The position numbers and the translations under genes were made by a program. 64,000 bases of DNA, taken from positions 124,001-188,000 of the forward strand of contig JAULSN010000013.1 of NCBI GenBank assembly GCA_033439765.1, read 5' to 3'. Within the stretch, counting starts at the first letter, position 1, and the number at the start of each line of letters is the position of its first letter. Of the stretch, positions 1 to 9,346 are shown one piece after another. The stretch is from Lasiosphaeria ovina. Taxonomy: Eukaryota > Ascomycota > Sordariomycetes > Sordariales > Lasiosphaeriaceae. The notes beneath the pieces are model-generated. The model made no database searches, was not told where the DNA came from, and saw only the letters and a program-made list of their open reading frames with translations.

Positions 1-1060
1 AGAGATTAGCCTAGATTTCATCACGAAGCTACCCCCTTACCAGTATAAGGACCGTATCGTAGATGCCATCCTGGTAGTTGTGGACCGGTTTACGAAAACC
101 GCGCTCTTTATCCCAACTACTACTACGGTTACGGTAGCCGAGTTAGCCCAGCTACTCTACGAGCATATGGAATGCCGATTTGGCATACCAATAGGTATAG
201 TCTCCGACCGAGATTCCCTATTAACTAGCAATTTCTAGGTGGAGCTCTCCAAAGCTCGCCAAGTCAAGCAGAGGCTCTCAATAGCCTACTACCCGTAGAC
301 CGATGGCCAGTCGGAACGAATATACCAAAGCCTATAGTACTATTTAAGGTGCTTTACCGACGAAGAGGCCCAGTGGGCACTACTACTCCACGAAGCGGAG
401 TTTGCGTACAACAATAGCGTATACGCAACCATCGGAGCGAGCCCGTTCGAGGCCCTGTACGGCTACAATCCTCGGATGGTACATTACGTACCCTCTACAC
501 AGCTGAAGGTGTAAGGGGTTCACGAGCGGCTGAGCAAGCTAGCATACCTGAGGGAGAGGTTGTACTACTACTGGCAGAAGGTAGTAGACTCCTAGAAGAA
601 ATACTACGACGTACGATACCAGTGGATCGAATTCGAAGCAGGAGAGATAGTTGGACTCTCTATATAGAATTTCCGATTCAAGGTAGGAAGGAAGCTAGCA
701 CCAAGGTTCATCCTAGTCAAGATTACGGAAAGGATCGGCACGCAGGCATACCGGGTCGAACTACCAGCTAAGTACGCCCGGCTCTATAATGTCTTCCCAG
801 TCTCCCTATTAGAAAAGTGGTCGGTAGCCGAAGGCCAGAAGGTACTACCACTACTAGAGCTAGTAGAAGGAGAGGAGGAGTGGGAAGTAGAAGATATTGT
901 GGAATACAAGGATGAAGGAGAACGAAAAAGGTTCCTAGTCAAATAGGCAGGCTGGCCAGCAGAATATAACACCTGGGAACCTAGGGAACACTTGGCCAAC
1001 GTATAGAAGGTGCTGTAACGATACGAGAAAAAAGCAAAACAAAGGTACAGGAAGTGGAAT
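1..1060 (+). pseudogene. Ty3/gypsy chromovirus A: integrase and chromodomain (3' part of pol)
   Basis: Reading the + strand through stops gives an integrase core (DFITKLPP, then VVVDRFTKTALFIP, SDRDSLLTSNF, TDGQSERI, and NNSVYATIGASPFEALYG) followed by a chromodomain near 840-1010 (VEDIVEYKDEGERKRFLVK, then AGWPAEYNTWEP). The order integrase then chromodomain is that of chromoviruses, Ty3/gypsy elements whose chromodomain guides insertion into chromatin. Stops are TAG only and fall where Trp or Gln is expected, with no frameshift seen, so the copy was silenced by RIP-like transitions and is much less damaged than element B downstream. The 5' part lies outside the window. A polypurine tract and LTR follow at 1253-1545. 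Confidence 0.9.
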
Positions 1061-1117
1061 GACTAAAAAGTCATTGATCTACGAGCACGACCCGCAGGCC
1101 GTGCCCATAAACCAAGA

Positions 1118-1189
1118 TACCCCGAGGAGGATTCGAACCCCCGACCTCTAGTAAAGATACTAGGGTATTAACCACTACACTACCGCGGC
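1118..1189 (-). pseudogene. tRNA-like sequence inside chromovirus A
   Basis: The minus strand folds as a tRNA of 72 nt. It has a D arm with the loop AGTGGTTA, a T arm with GGGGG / TTCGAAT / CCTCC, and a 7-nt acceptor with one mismatch and two wobble pairs. The D arm resembles Asp/Glu tRNAs. The anticodon arm is not standard: CTAGT pairs with ACTAG around a 6-nt loop (ATCTTT), so no anticodon can be assigned safely. It lies between the chromodomain and the polypurine tract of element A, antisense to pol. No T-run terminator follows it. Probably a degenerate or co-opted tRNA rather than a decoding tRNA. Confidence 0.6.
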
Positions 1190-1252
1190 GCTTTTGCTCT
1201 TGTTAGAGGAAGGACAATAGATAAGGTTCAAGATCGACGAGGACGTCGATCT

Positions 1253-1545
1253 ACGGGGGGGGGGATAGTTATAAGGAAAGAGCACCCCAAGCACGTGCGC
1301 ACACCTTTATGTGCGCCCACTACCTGTCACCAACTGGCCAGACCACTGCTAGTTGGCACAGCTACTGCCGTCATAAGGAACGGAGCCCCTGAGCATATAT
1401 ATAAGCAGCGGCCCTCGCCCACCTTCCTTTGCGAGGGCCAGGTTGAAGTCTTATACCAATGCCACTCATTGCTCGCCCTTCTTCTTGCCTATATTGTGAC
1501 CACCTTGATCAGGCGTACCTGCCCTCTCTTACAGCGAAGTAGTTT
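1253..1545 (+). repeat. Polypurine tract and 3' LTR of chromovirus A
   Basis: A run of G ending in GATAG (about 1254-1266) has the form of the polypurine tract that primes plus-strand DNA synthesis, directly before an LTR. The LTR (about 1267-1545) includes a TATA box (ATATATATAAG at about 1398) ahead of a C/T-rich stretch, fitting a U3-R promoter. Its right edge is placed where recognisable reverse-transcriptase sequence of element B begins (about 1546), so it is approximate. The left LTR is outside the window, so the target duplication cannot be checked. Confidence 0.6.
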
Positions 1546-2337
1546 ACTAAGCTTAACCTCCCTTTCGGATTCGGCTATATTAGAATTAGAGAAGAAGATA
1601 AGTAGAAGATAGCCTTTAGAACTCGGTATAGGTACTTTAAGTACTTAATAATACTAATAGGCTTAATTAACGCTCTAGTATTATTCTAAGAGATAATTAA
1701 CTATATTCTACGTAATTATATTAATAAATTTACTATAATCTTTATTAATAATATCCTAATCTATAGTAAAACGTTAAAGGAGTATAAGAAGTATATATAT
1801 ATAGTATTATAAGCTCTTAATAAGTAGAAACTCTCGGTTAATTATACGAAGAGTAAGTTCTATATTTAAAAGACGACCTTCTTAGGTTTCAAGATCTCGC
1901 TAGGAGAAGTACGAATCGACCTAAAGAAGATTAAGGTAATTAGAGACTAACTAATACTATAGAACCTAATAGATATTAAGTCTTTTATTAGATTTATTAA
2001 TTTCTATAGGATATTTATTAAGGGATTTACGGTAATCGTATAACCCCTTTATAAGCTTATTATTAAGGATATATTATAGGAGTAGAAGGAAGAATATTAA
2101 GTAGCCTTCGAAACCCTTAGATAGAGGATAATCGAAGACCTAGTACTAAAGTTACTAGACTTTAGTAAACCTTTTAAAGTCGAGATAAATACCTTAAATT
2201 ACGCTATAGGAGTAGTTCTTAAATAGAAGTACGACGGCTAAAACTATCTAATTACCTATATCTCTAAAATATTTAAAGGGGTAGAAGAGAACTAATAGAC
2301 GTATAATAAAGAATTAAGGTCGATTATCTATACTTTT

Positions 2338-3026
2338 TGTTAAACTACGTTCCTGTATAGGCCTGAACTCAGCACCTATACAGGGTGCGCAGGGCAGCAG
2401 GCGCAGCGGAAGCAAGGCGTGTAGCGTATATCGGGAACCAAGTGCAAGGTAGGTCGATCAAGTGCAGGGTAGACTGTAGGGAGCTGTGCCCTACGGTCCG
2501 ATACAACAGTGCTTCTGCAAGGCACTAAGGGAAGCAGGCTGACTGACTACAGGTCTGTAGAACTCTGCTACAGGCCTGCCACTCAGACTGTGAGGACTCT
2601 GCTCAGCAGTCTACCTCGTAGGCTGTAGGGGACTCTGCCCTGCAGTTAGGGTCTTCGGGACCAACTATGGGTGCTGAAGAAGATAGAGAGGAGTTGTATT
2701 ATAGAAGAAGTATAGTATAAAGAGTGGTGAGTGCAGTGCTTACTTGTTGCTTTCTTTTATACTCACAATAAGAGGCTTGCTTGCTTAAGGAAATCTATCT
2801 AAGAGAAAGGACAGGTCTATATAGACCTAAGGTGGGCTCTCTAGAAGGTTCTAGAGGCCCACAGGCTTCGTAGACAGCTCTGTATTCTATAGTCTTCTAG
2901 TGGGCTTGTCTTACGTGTGCCAAGACGTATAGGGGTTTCGAGAGGGTGCTGTAGGGCAAAGTAAACAATCTAGGTATAGCGCCCTCAGCACCACACAACA
3001 GCCACAACACTCACAACTCCAACACA
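2338..3026 (+). repeat. Solo-LTR-like repeat, copy 1, inserted in chromovirus B
   Basis: A 0.69-kb GC-richer block starting TGTTAAAC interrupts RNase H of element B between IIYTF and QGPITLV. It is homologous to 8237-8830 in inverted orientation. Shared stretches include GGTCTTCGGGACCAACT, GAACTCTGCTACAGGCCTG and TCTCTAGAAGGTTCTAGAGG. Copy 1 has extra sequence around 2745-2780. The TG..CA ends and the lack of coding sequence suggest a solo LTR, but I see no 5-bp target duplication, so the exact ends are uncertain by several bases. Confidence 0.75.
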
Positions 3027-3209
3027 GCTACTGCAGTGCCCTGCACTTCAGGACCTATAACCCTAGTAACTAGCCATACTTTAACACTTTTAAAGACTAG
3101 TAACCTTACCTTAATAGAACGGAGTAACCTATTAAGGTATATACGGATTATTATAACTTTTAGTAATAGACTAGGAAGTCGAAACTTAGTAGTAGATAAG
3201 TACGCTAGG

Positions 3210-3439
3210 TGTGACGGCCCGCAAGGAAGTCAACGGTTCAATGCAGTAACGAATGTGGATTTAAAGCTAAGGAAGGAAAAAGAAGATCTATCGCAGGGAC
3301 CGCGCAGGGCGCGGGGAAATAGGTAGTGGTGCGAGCCAAAGGCTGAGCACGTGCGAGCTGTGCGCACAGGCCACACCCTAAATACAATGCAGCCAATAGA
3401 ATCAATCCTGTCATGTGAGCCCCTGTGGCGACCGTGACA
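3210..3439 (-). repeat. LTR (3' LTR of gag-only element)
   Basis: 230 bp, on the + strand from TGTGACGGCC to GACCGTGACA; on the minus strand it reads TGTCACGG...CCGTCACA, a TG..CA LTR. No difference from 5066-5295 was seen on reading both copies. The flank on its left is the target copy CTAGG. Confidence 0.95.
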
Positions 3440-3452
3440 TCATCCCCCCCTC
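3440..3452 (-). other. Polypurine tract of gag-only element
   Basis: The minus strand reads GAGGGGGGGATGA directly against the LTR at 3439. A purine run in this position primes plus-strand synthesis in LTR retrotransposons and fixes the element's orientation as minus. Confidence 0.8.
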
Positions 3453-3706
3453 GAAAAAAGCATCGCCCCGATGCGTTCAAATCCATCCTTGGAAAACCGT
3501 CAGGTCAAGCCGTAAGGCCTGAATCGTTCAAATCCGGGGTTTCCGCATTTGAAGACGAAGTTGTTGTCAACGGGCCGTCAGGAACTGTCAGTCGGGCTAT
3601 TGACAGTCGTTCGCAGCTGTGTGCAGGTGCAAGGACTAATATACAGGTGTGTGTTGTACAGGTCTGTCAGGACGCGCTGTGGCTTGACAGGCAGTTGTCA
3701 GACCGG

Positions 3707-4618
3707 TCAATCAGACAGGTCATCGTAAAATTGTTGATCCATCCGGGCTTTGTCAGCACGCAGGGCAGCCAGATCAATATATTCGCGGGGTTGAGGGCAT
3801 TCCGAGCGGTCATCCTCGGAAGGTTCTGAGTCCGTGATGTATTCCATGTCTTCAATATTGAAGTTGCTAATGTGGCCAACATCCATCTTGTCTGTATGGT
3901 CCTTTGAGCTGCCGTGCGATTGACCTGTCTGATGAATGCCAGGGCCGCTCAACTTCTGAAGAAGCTTGACGAAGTCATTGTAGTCCTTCGGGACGTTGAG
4001 TTGGACTTTGAGGCGATCGCGAGTGGCCTTGTTAAGTCCCCGGCGCAAAAGGGAGATCTTAACATCGTCAAGCCAGTGATTGGCTCGGGCTTTGTACATC
4101 AACCGCTCGAAACGCATAAGGAAGCTGGTGATGGCTTCATCATCACGTTGTTTACTCGTGTGGAACTTGTCTTGTGCGTTCTCGACCTTGTTGGGGTCGT
4201 CGTGTAGACGTTCCAACTGATCCAATAGGGTCTGAGCGTCGTACGTATCGTTGTCTTCAGCTTCGGTCAGCTGAGGCATCACCAAGGCTTGAATCTTTGG
4301 ATCAAGTCGGCCGTAGACGTAGAAAAACTGGGCTTCGTCGTTTCCGATCGCAGGTCCATCGATTCGCAGTTTGGCCTTGATGGCAGGGAACCAAGTGTCC
4401 CAAGAAAACTCAGAGCCGGTAAATTTCTCTGGGTCAGGAATGCTCGCCTTCGGGCGGGAGCTTCGGCTAGTTAACAGCTCTGTGATTAACGACATGTTGC
4501 TCTCCAAGGTCGTGAGCCTGGCGGTAAGATTGTTGTTGTCTTGGTGCAACGCCTTGATGGTTTCTTCATGCTGATTGACGGCATGTTGAAGTTGAAAGAT
4601 CTGGTTATCGGAGTTCAT
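3707..4618 (-). CDS. Gag-like capsid protein of non-autonomous LTR element, 303 aa
   Basis: Intact ORF. Residues about 5-55 are heptad-like and probably a coiled coil (FQLQHAVNQHEETIKAL). Residues about 60-220 have the Ty3/gypsy gag layout: a DPEKFTGSE..WDTWFPAIKAKL segment, then DKFHTSKQRDDEAITSFLMRFE, then LLRRGLNKATRDRLKVQL, matching the retrotransposon gag fold that assembles the particle. The protein stops at residue 303 after LRADKARMDQQ, the place where related gags go on to a CCHC zinc knuckle; no knuckle is present here. It is the only ORF of the element. Role inferred: packaging of its own RNA into particles formed with a partner element's enzymes. Confidence 0.85.
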   Translation of the reverse strand: MNSDNQIFQLQHAVNQHEETIKALHQDNNNLTARLTTLESNMSLITELLTSRSSRPKASIPDPEKFTGSEFSWDTWFPAIKAKLRIDGPAIGNDEAQFFYVYGRLDPKIQALVMPQLTEAEDNDTYDAQTLLDQLERLHDDPNKVENAQDKFHTSKQRDDEAITSFLMRFERLMYKARANHWLDDVKISLLRRGLNKATRDRLKVQLNVPKDYNDFVKLLQKLSGPGIHQTGQSHGSSKDHTDKMDVGHISNFNIEDMEYITDSEPSEDDRSECPQPREYIDLAALRADKARMDQQFYDDLSD

Positions 4619-4699
4619 CTTGCCGATCGATCGGGCCAGTCGGCTGGCTTCGTGGAAGGTTGATCGAAGGTCAACCTGACGAAGGTCCGAATATTGAGT

Positions 4700-4762
4700 T
4701 CAAGTCTGTTCAGTTCGGTTCGGGGTTCAGGTTCGGGTTCGGGGTCCGGCGGTCCGCTACCT
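4700..4762. repeat. GGTTCG-type short tandem repeat in element leader
   Basis: Degenerate tandem array of GGTTCGG / GTTCAG units upstream of the gag start (minus orientation), in the leader of the gag-only element. It could be a structured packaging or translation-control region; that is speculation. Confidence 0.6.
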
Positions 4763-5065
4763 GGCCACAGGGTTCTACTTTCTCGCACACTGCTGGAAAA
4801 GCAGGGAAGATTTCGGTGATTAAAAACCTGGGCGTTCAGGTCGTTAGGTCGGAAGCGATTGAGGGCGACGAAATTGAGGGCATTCAGGGACCTGTCGATT
4901 GGCTACTGGGGCCCGCGAAGTATGCCGACCAGTGGGCTGTCTTTCGCGCTGTTGACCGCGGCCAAGTTGGTATTTGAATGGAAAAAAAATCGCGCGCGCA
5001 ATTACTAGAAAAGAAGAATAAGATCTACAGCCTTTCTCAAGCGTGTAGAAATGAGCTTTAAATGA

Positions 5066-5295
5066 TGTGACGGCCCGCAAGGAAGTCAACGGTTCAATGC
5101 AGTAACGAATGTGGATTTAAAGCTAAGGAAGGAAAAAGAAGATCTATCGCAGGGACCGCGCAGGGCGCGGGGAAATAGGTAGTGGTGCGAGCCAAAGGCT
5201 GAGCACGTGCGAGCTGTGCGCACAGGCCACACCCTAAATACAATGCAGCCAATAGAATCAATCCTGTCATGTGAGCCCCTGTGGCGACCGTGACA
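5066..5295 (-). repeat. LTR (5' LTR of gag-only element)
   Basis: 230 bp, same sequence as 3210-3439 as far as can be judged by eye. Followed on the + strand by CTAGG (5296-5300), the second copy of the target duplication. In minus orientation it carries the element's promoter. Confidence 0.95.
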
Positions 5296-6974
5296 CTAGG
5301 TAGAGTTCTTCGTACCCTTTAACTTCGAAGTCTACTACGTTAAAGGGACGGAGAACGTTTGGGCGGACGCTCTTAATAGAAGACCGGACTATCGGGTCTA
5401 GGGAGAAAAGACGGAATTACTACCTCTTTTATAAGAAGATAGGGAAGTACTTAGGTACCCTATCGAAGACTAATACGACGTTTATATAGTTTATTATATA
5501 GAATAGGAGAACGATAAAGAATACTAGTTTAAGGCTCGTACCCTAAAAGAAGAGTAAGACCTACCGTTCGGTACTATTATCGACGGCCTAGGTAAAGTTT
5601 AGTATAATAGTAAGATATATATATATCCTAACGATTAATTAGAGTTAATTTAGGAATAATATAACGCTAAACTTAATAGATATCTCGGATAAGCTAAGAC
5701 GCTCGTGAGAATCTAATAATAGTACGACTTCCCTAGTATTAGAATTAAGGTAAAGGAGGTACTAGTAGAATATAAGGAGTATTATAAGAGTAAGGTAAAA
5801 TAGTATATATTATACGGACTCTTAGAACTACTTCTAATTATAGAAGATCTATTTATTTCGATTATAATGGACTTTATTACGAAACTACTACCGTTAATAG
5901 ACCCGGTTATAGACGTAATCTACGATATAGTATAAGTAGTAATAGACTAATTTACGAAATACTCGTACTTTATCCCGTTTAAAGAGACTTAGGACGTTAC
6001 GAAGTTTACTAAGGTCTTTTAGAAGTATATCGGCTTATATTACGGATAGCTAAAAGAGATTATCTCGGACTGAGATAAGCTTTTTATATTAAAGTTCTAG
6101 AAGAGTCTTATAGAAGAAATAATAATAAGAGGTAAGCCCTTTATATTATACTATTTATAAATAGACGGTTAAATAGAACGGCTTAATTAGATCTTAGAGA
6201 TATACCTTAGGATCTATATTAACTTTAAGTAAGATAACTAGGTCGACCTCTTACTAAGTATATAGTTTAGCTATAATATAGCGGTTCTAGAAGCTATTAG
6301 AATTACCCCTTTCTTTAACCTCTTTAAGTACAATATAGATCTTAAGTAAGGACTACTTACGGAAGTATTAAGCGTACCCCGTACTCGAGTAATTATAGAT
6401 CGGATTAAAGAGCTATACGCCTATTTATAAGGTAGATTAGAATAAGTACGCTAATATATAAAGACGTATTATAATAAATATAGGCTTAAGGGACCTTACT
6501 TAAAGGAGGGGGATAAGGTTTTTCTTTCGACTAAATTTTTAATAATAAAACGGCTAAGTAAGAAGCTAGACTTTAAGAGGATTAGACTATTTAAAATTAA
6601 GAAGAAGATCGCGATATCTAACTATATATTATCCTTATTTAGTACGATAAAGCTAAGGATAAATATTTTTTATATTTTACTTTTAAAACTAGCGCCGAAG
6701 AACGTACGGCTAGCTTAGGATATCGAAGTCGAGGACTTCGAGGAAGAGTACGATATTAAGTAAGTTTTGGACTCTCGAATCGTAAAAGGAGAGCTCTAAT
6801 ACCTAATTAAATAACTCGATTATAGGAATAAGGAGAACTCGTAGGAACTAGTTTTATTTCTAAACTACCTAGAGAAGATCTAAGAATTCTACTAACGGAA
6901 TCTAGACCGGCCTAAGGAGCCTATATAAGTAGCTCTAAGGCGCCGGGGACGATTTAGAAAAATATAAAAAATAA

Positions 6975-7106
6975 TAGATTATATAGGATTCGAACCCACG
7001 ACCTCGTTAAACGAATAAGATTATTAAGGGCCTATTTCGTTCTTAGAAATAGGCCTTTATAACTAGTTTATTCGTCTAATATATTATACTACTAAACTAG
7101 CGACCC
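6975..7106 (-). pseudogene. tRNA-like sequence with a hairpin insertion, inside chromovirus B
   Basis: The minus strand reads acceptor GGGTCGC, a D-arm-like stretch (TAGTTTAGTAGTATAATA), an anticodon stem ACGAAT / ATTCGT, a T arm GTGGG / TTCGAAT / CCTAT, and a 3' acceptor ATAATCT followed by A. The 3' acceptor differs from perfect pairing (GCGACCC) only by G-to-A and C-to-T changes, so it is a RIP-mutated tRNA. The anticodon loop holds a long insert with a 13-bp hairpin (7026-7038 with 7046-7058, 7-nt loop), in the place of a tRNA intron. As in element A, it lies just after the chromodomain, antisense to pol. The amino-acid identity cannot be read. Confidence 0.65.
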
Positions 7107-7189
7107 TACTTAATTATTAAAAACCACTCTATATAATACGCTATATTAAGGCCTAGTTAAGGAACTCGCGGTAGGTACCTACAGGGACT

Positions 7190-7700
7190 TAGTCAATTAG
7201 GGCATATCGCCGGTCTAATTAAGGAAGGAAGGCGTAGGCGAAAAACCAGCCTAGAGGGAAGGATCGAGCTCGCCGAGAGAAGGGACGGAAGGAGTAAGTT
7301 ACTCCTCCTCCTTAATAAGGGCGAACTCGCGCGAAAATACGGCCTTAGTACGCGTTTCGAGAGCGCGTAACTAGGCCTCAAGACGAAGAAGTTTGGAAAA
7401 GGTTTCTTTCTTTTTAGAGTCAAGGCGGCGTTTCTCGTCGAATAGGCTACGAAGGATAACCGGATTAACGCCTAATACGTTATACTACTTAGCGCCCGAA
7501 CGTAGATAATAGTTATAGAATTTACTACGCGATAATAAGCGGCAATTAGTAAGGTGAAGGCGCTTATAACGAGAGTAGGTAGGCATTTTGGAGCCGAAAA
7601 GATCGGTATAATCGGTAGAGTCGATACGGCGATCGGAGGAAGTACGCGGAGTAATTGCCTTACGTTTCGAGATACGATTAGCGGATATAATTATAGACGA
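7190..7700 (-). pseudogene. Antisense coiled-coil ORF in chromovirus B, RIP-mutated
   Basis: Reading the minus strand through a few TAG stops gives about 165 residues without frameshift: MPTYSRYKRLHLTNCRLL, then SLFDEKRRLDSKKKETFSKL, then RALETRTKAVFSREFALIKE. The middle is Lys/Arg/Glu/Leu-rich and probably a coiled coil. It resembles the uncharacterised coiled-coil proteins seen near fungal retroelements (recalled resemblance, not a search result). All interruptions are TAG at likely Trp/Gln positions, which implies that it was coding before RIP. It lies between the chromodomain end and the likely 3' LTR and runs opposite to pol. Confidence 0.5.
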
Positions 7701-7797
7701 TAATATAAGAGGAAGAAGAAGGACCTACCGGGGTTAGTATCTAGCTAAGGAAAGAAGCGTTAGTTATCGGGGCGTTAACCTTAGAGGAGGGGTATTA

Positions 7798-8150
7798 TAT
7801 TACGGATCCTATTATATACTAGGTAGTCTATACGTATGGGAGGATCCGGTATAGGACCGCCCGACTAATTAGTATATACCTAGTTACGGAGGCTTGCTTG
7901 GTAGCGGGCACTTAGTTACCCGCTCCTATTATCTTACCCGGCAACGGGCAAGCTTTATAAGGTAGGTAAGTAAGAGCTGGGCTCTTATTGGCTACTATAG
8001 ATAGATATATACGATAACCGTAGCCACGGTCTTAGATAGAGCTTACTTAGTTCCTCAAGCAAGTAATATATATTCTTTATACTTATATACTTTAAGTAGC
8101 AAACCCAGTTTAACTATATTACCCGTATAATAGGAGCTTGCCCTTTATTC
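7798..8150 (+). repeat. Probable RIP-mutated 3' LTR of chromovirus B
   Basis: Begins TATTACGGATCCTATTA, which is a C-to-T / G-to-A mutated version of the TGTTACGGATCCCGTCA found at 26456, as expected for an LTR start TGTTACGG. No coding sequence is seen. The right end is not defined; I place it near the change in base composition at about 8150. Confidence 0.4.
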
Positions 8151-8236
8151 ATTCTTCATATCTACTTCTCAGACCCCCAGTGCCTATGCACGATACAACC
8201 TTGACCTATATAGTCGAGCGGTTTGTAATATTATAA

Positions 8237-8830
8237 TGGAGTTGTGATGTTGTGGGCACTATACCCAATTTGTTATTCAAGCCCCACAGCATCTTCTCGA
8301 ACCCTCTCTAAGCCTACTAGAAGACTGTAGAATACAGGGCATCTTACGTAGCCTACAGGCCTCTAGAACCTTCTAGAGAGCCTGCCTTTAGTCTATATAA
8401 GGCCTGTCCTTTCCTTAGATAGATTTCCTTTCAAGCAAGCAAGCAACGCACTCACCACTCTTTGTACTATATACCTTCTATAAAACAACTCCTCTTCGTA
8501 TTTTTCAGCACCCACAGTTGGTCCCGAAGACCCTGACTACAGGGCAGAGTCCCCTGTAGCCTACGAGGTAGACTGCTGAGCAGAGTCCTCACAGTCTAAG
8601 TGGCAGGCCTGTAGCAGAGTTCTACAGACCTGTAGCAGTCAGCTCGCTTCCCTCAGTGCCTTACACAAACCACTGTTGTACTAGACCGTAGGGCACAGTT
8701 CCTTACGAACTACCCTGCACTTGGCTCCCGACTTCGCTACCGCTTCCGCTCCGCTAGCTACAGTATCGAGCCCACTGTAGCACCCTGAACAGGTGCCCTC
8801 CTACAGGCCTATCAGGCACGCAGTTCAACA
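8237..8830 (-). repeat. Solo-LTR-like repeat, copy 2 (inverted relative to copy 1)
   Basis: The reverse complement aligns along its length with 2338-3026. It starts TGTTGAACTGCG and ends near CAACTCCA. It is about 95 bp shorter than copy 1, mainly because it lacks copy 1's segment near 2745-2780. Flanks show no target duplication. No ORF. Confidence 0.75.
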
Positions 8831-9346
8831 ATTTATATAAAAGCTAGGTAACCGTTTACTCCGGTAGGGTAGGAGAAAAAAGAGACGGGGTGGCTAGGTG
8901 GCGGGGCGCTAGTATCCCGAAATTAGGCTCAAAAAAGCACCCTTATAACTCCTACTATTTTCAAACTACGGTAAGTATAGCCGGGGTAGCCCAAAAAAAG
9001 ACCTCTCGCTCAGCTTGGCTCAGCTTAAGGCGGCAACTTCTCAGCTCTGAAGGAGGAAAGGGAAATTCTCTTTGTCGGTTTTGGGGTTATGTAATGGCTG
9101 TTTCTATTGGAGAAGGCACAAATCCAGCTTACACCATTTTGGAAAACATGATGCATTGCTCAACGAGTAGAACAAACTAAGTTCGCAGATGATTTGAAGC
9201 CTTTTTAGATATTTCACAAATAGATGCATGATGAAGGGAACAGTCAATATCCATCAAAGCAAAACGCCCGCCATTCAATCTTCGTGTGTGGTTCGGCCCG
9301 TTCACGTCAAATACAGCCATAACTTGTGTTCGCTTTTTTACTCGCC
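8831..9346. other. No supported gene; edge of the retroelement block
   Basis: The sequence changes from AT-rich repeat to ordinary composition near 9000. One 96-codon frame (8890-9180) has no recognisable domain and begins in repeat-like sequence. Confidence 0.5.

Larger units (their letters stand above)
3210..5295 (-). mobile_element. Gag-only non-autonomous LTR retrotransposon (TR-GAG-like), complete
   Basis: The element is 2086 bp, bounded by two 230-bp LTRs that look identical by eye (3210-3439 and 5066-5295), and by a perfect 5-bp target duplication CTAGG (3205-3209 and 5296-5300). On the minus strand the order is 5' LTR, leader, one gag-like ORF (4618-3707), polypurine tract (3452-3440), 3' LTR. 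No protease, reverse transcriptase or integrase is present, so it must be moved by enzymes from another element. It shows none of the TAG/TpA decay of its host element B, so it arrived after B was RIP-mutated or escaped RIP. No primer-binding site was identified in the bases after the 5' LTR. Confidence 0.92.
1546..6958 (+). pseudogene. Ty3/gypsy chromovirus B pol (RT, RNase H, integrase, chromodomain), RIP-mutated and interrupted
   Basis: Read through stops, 1550-2337 gives reverse transcriptase (KIAFRTRY; IIFINNILIYSKTLKEY, with the usual DD of the YVDD-type box now NN) and the start of RNase H. RNase H resumes at 3030-3209 (GPITLVTSH) and 5296-5390 (YVKGTENVWADAL). Integrase follows (IIMDFITKL, VVID then FTKY) and a chromodomain near 6720-6840. 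The frame is kept across two insertions, 2338-3026 and 3210-5295. The sequence is very rich in TpA and poor in CpA/TpG, with dozens of TAG stops in place of Trp/Gln, the RIP pattern. The gag, protease and first part of RT lie left of the window beyond element A, which inserted into B. Confidence 0.88.

Noticed and set aside
3210..5295. Considered whether the gag-only element is a DNA transposon with terminal inverted repeats
   Set aside because: The ends are direct 230-bp repeats with a polypurine tract and a 5-bp target duplication, so it is an LTR element.
8890..9180. 96-codon plus-strand frame at the edge of the repeat block
   Set aside because: No domain, starts in repeat-like sequence, no support from splice sites or composition.
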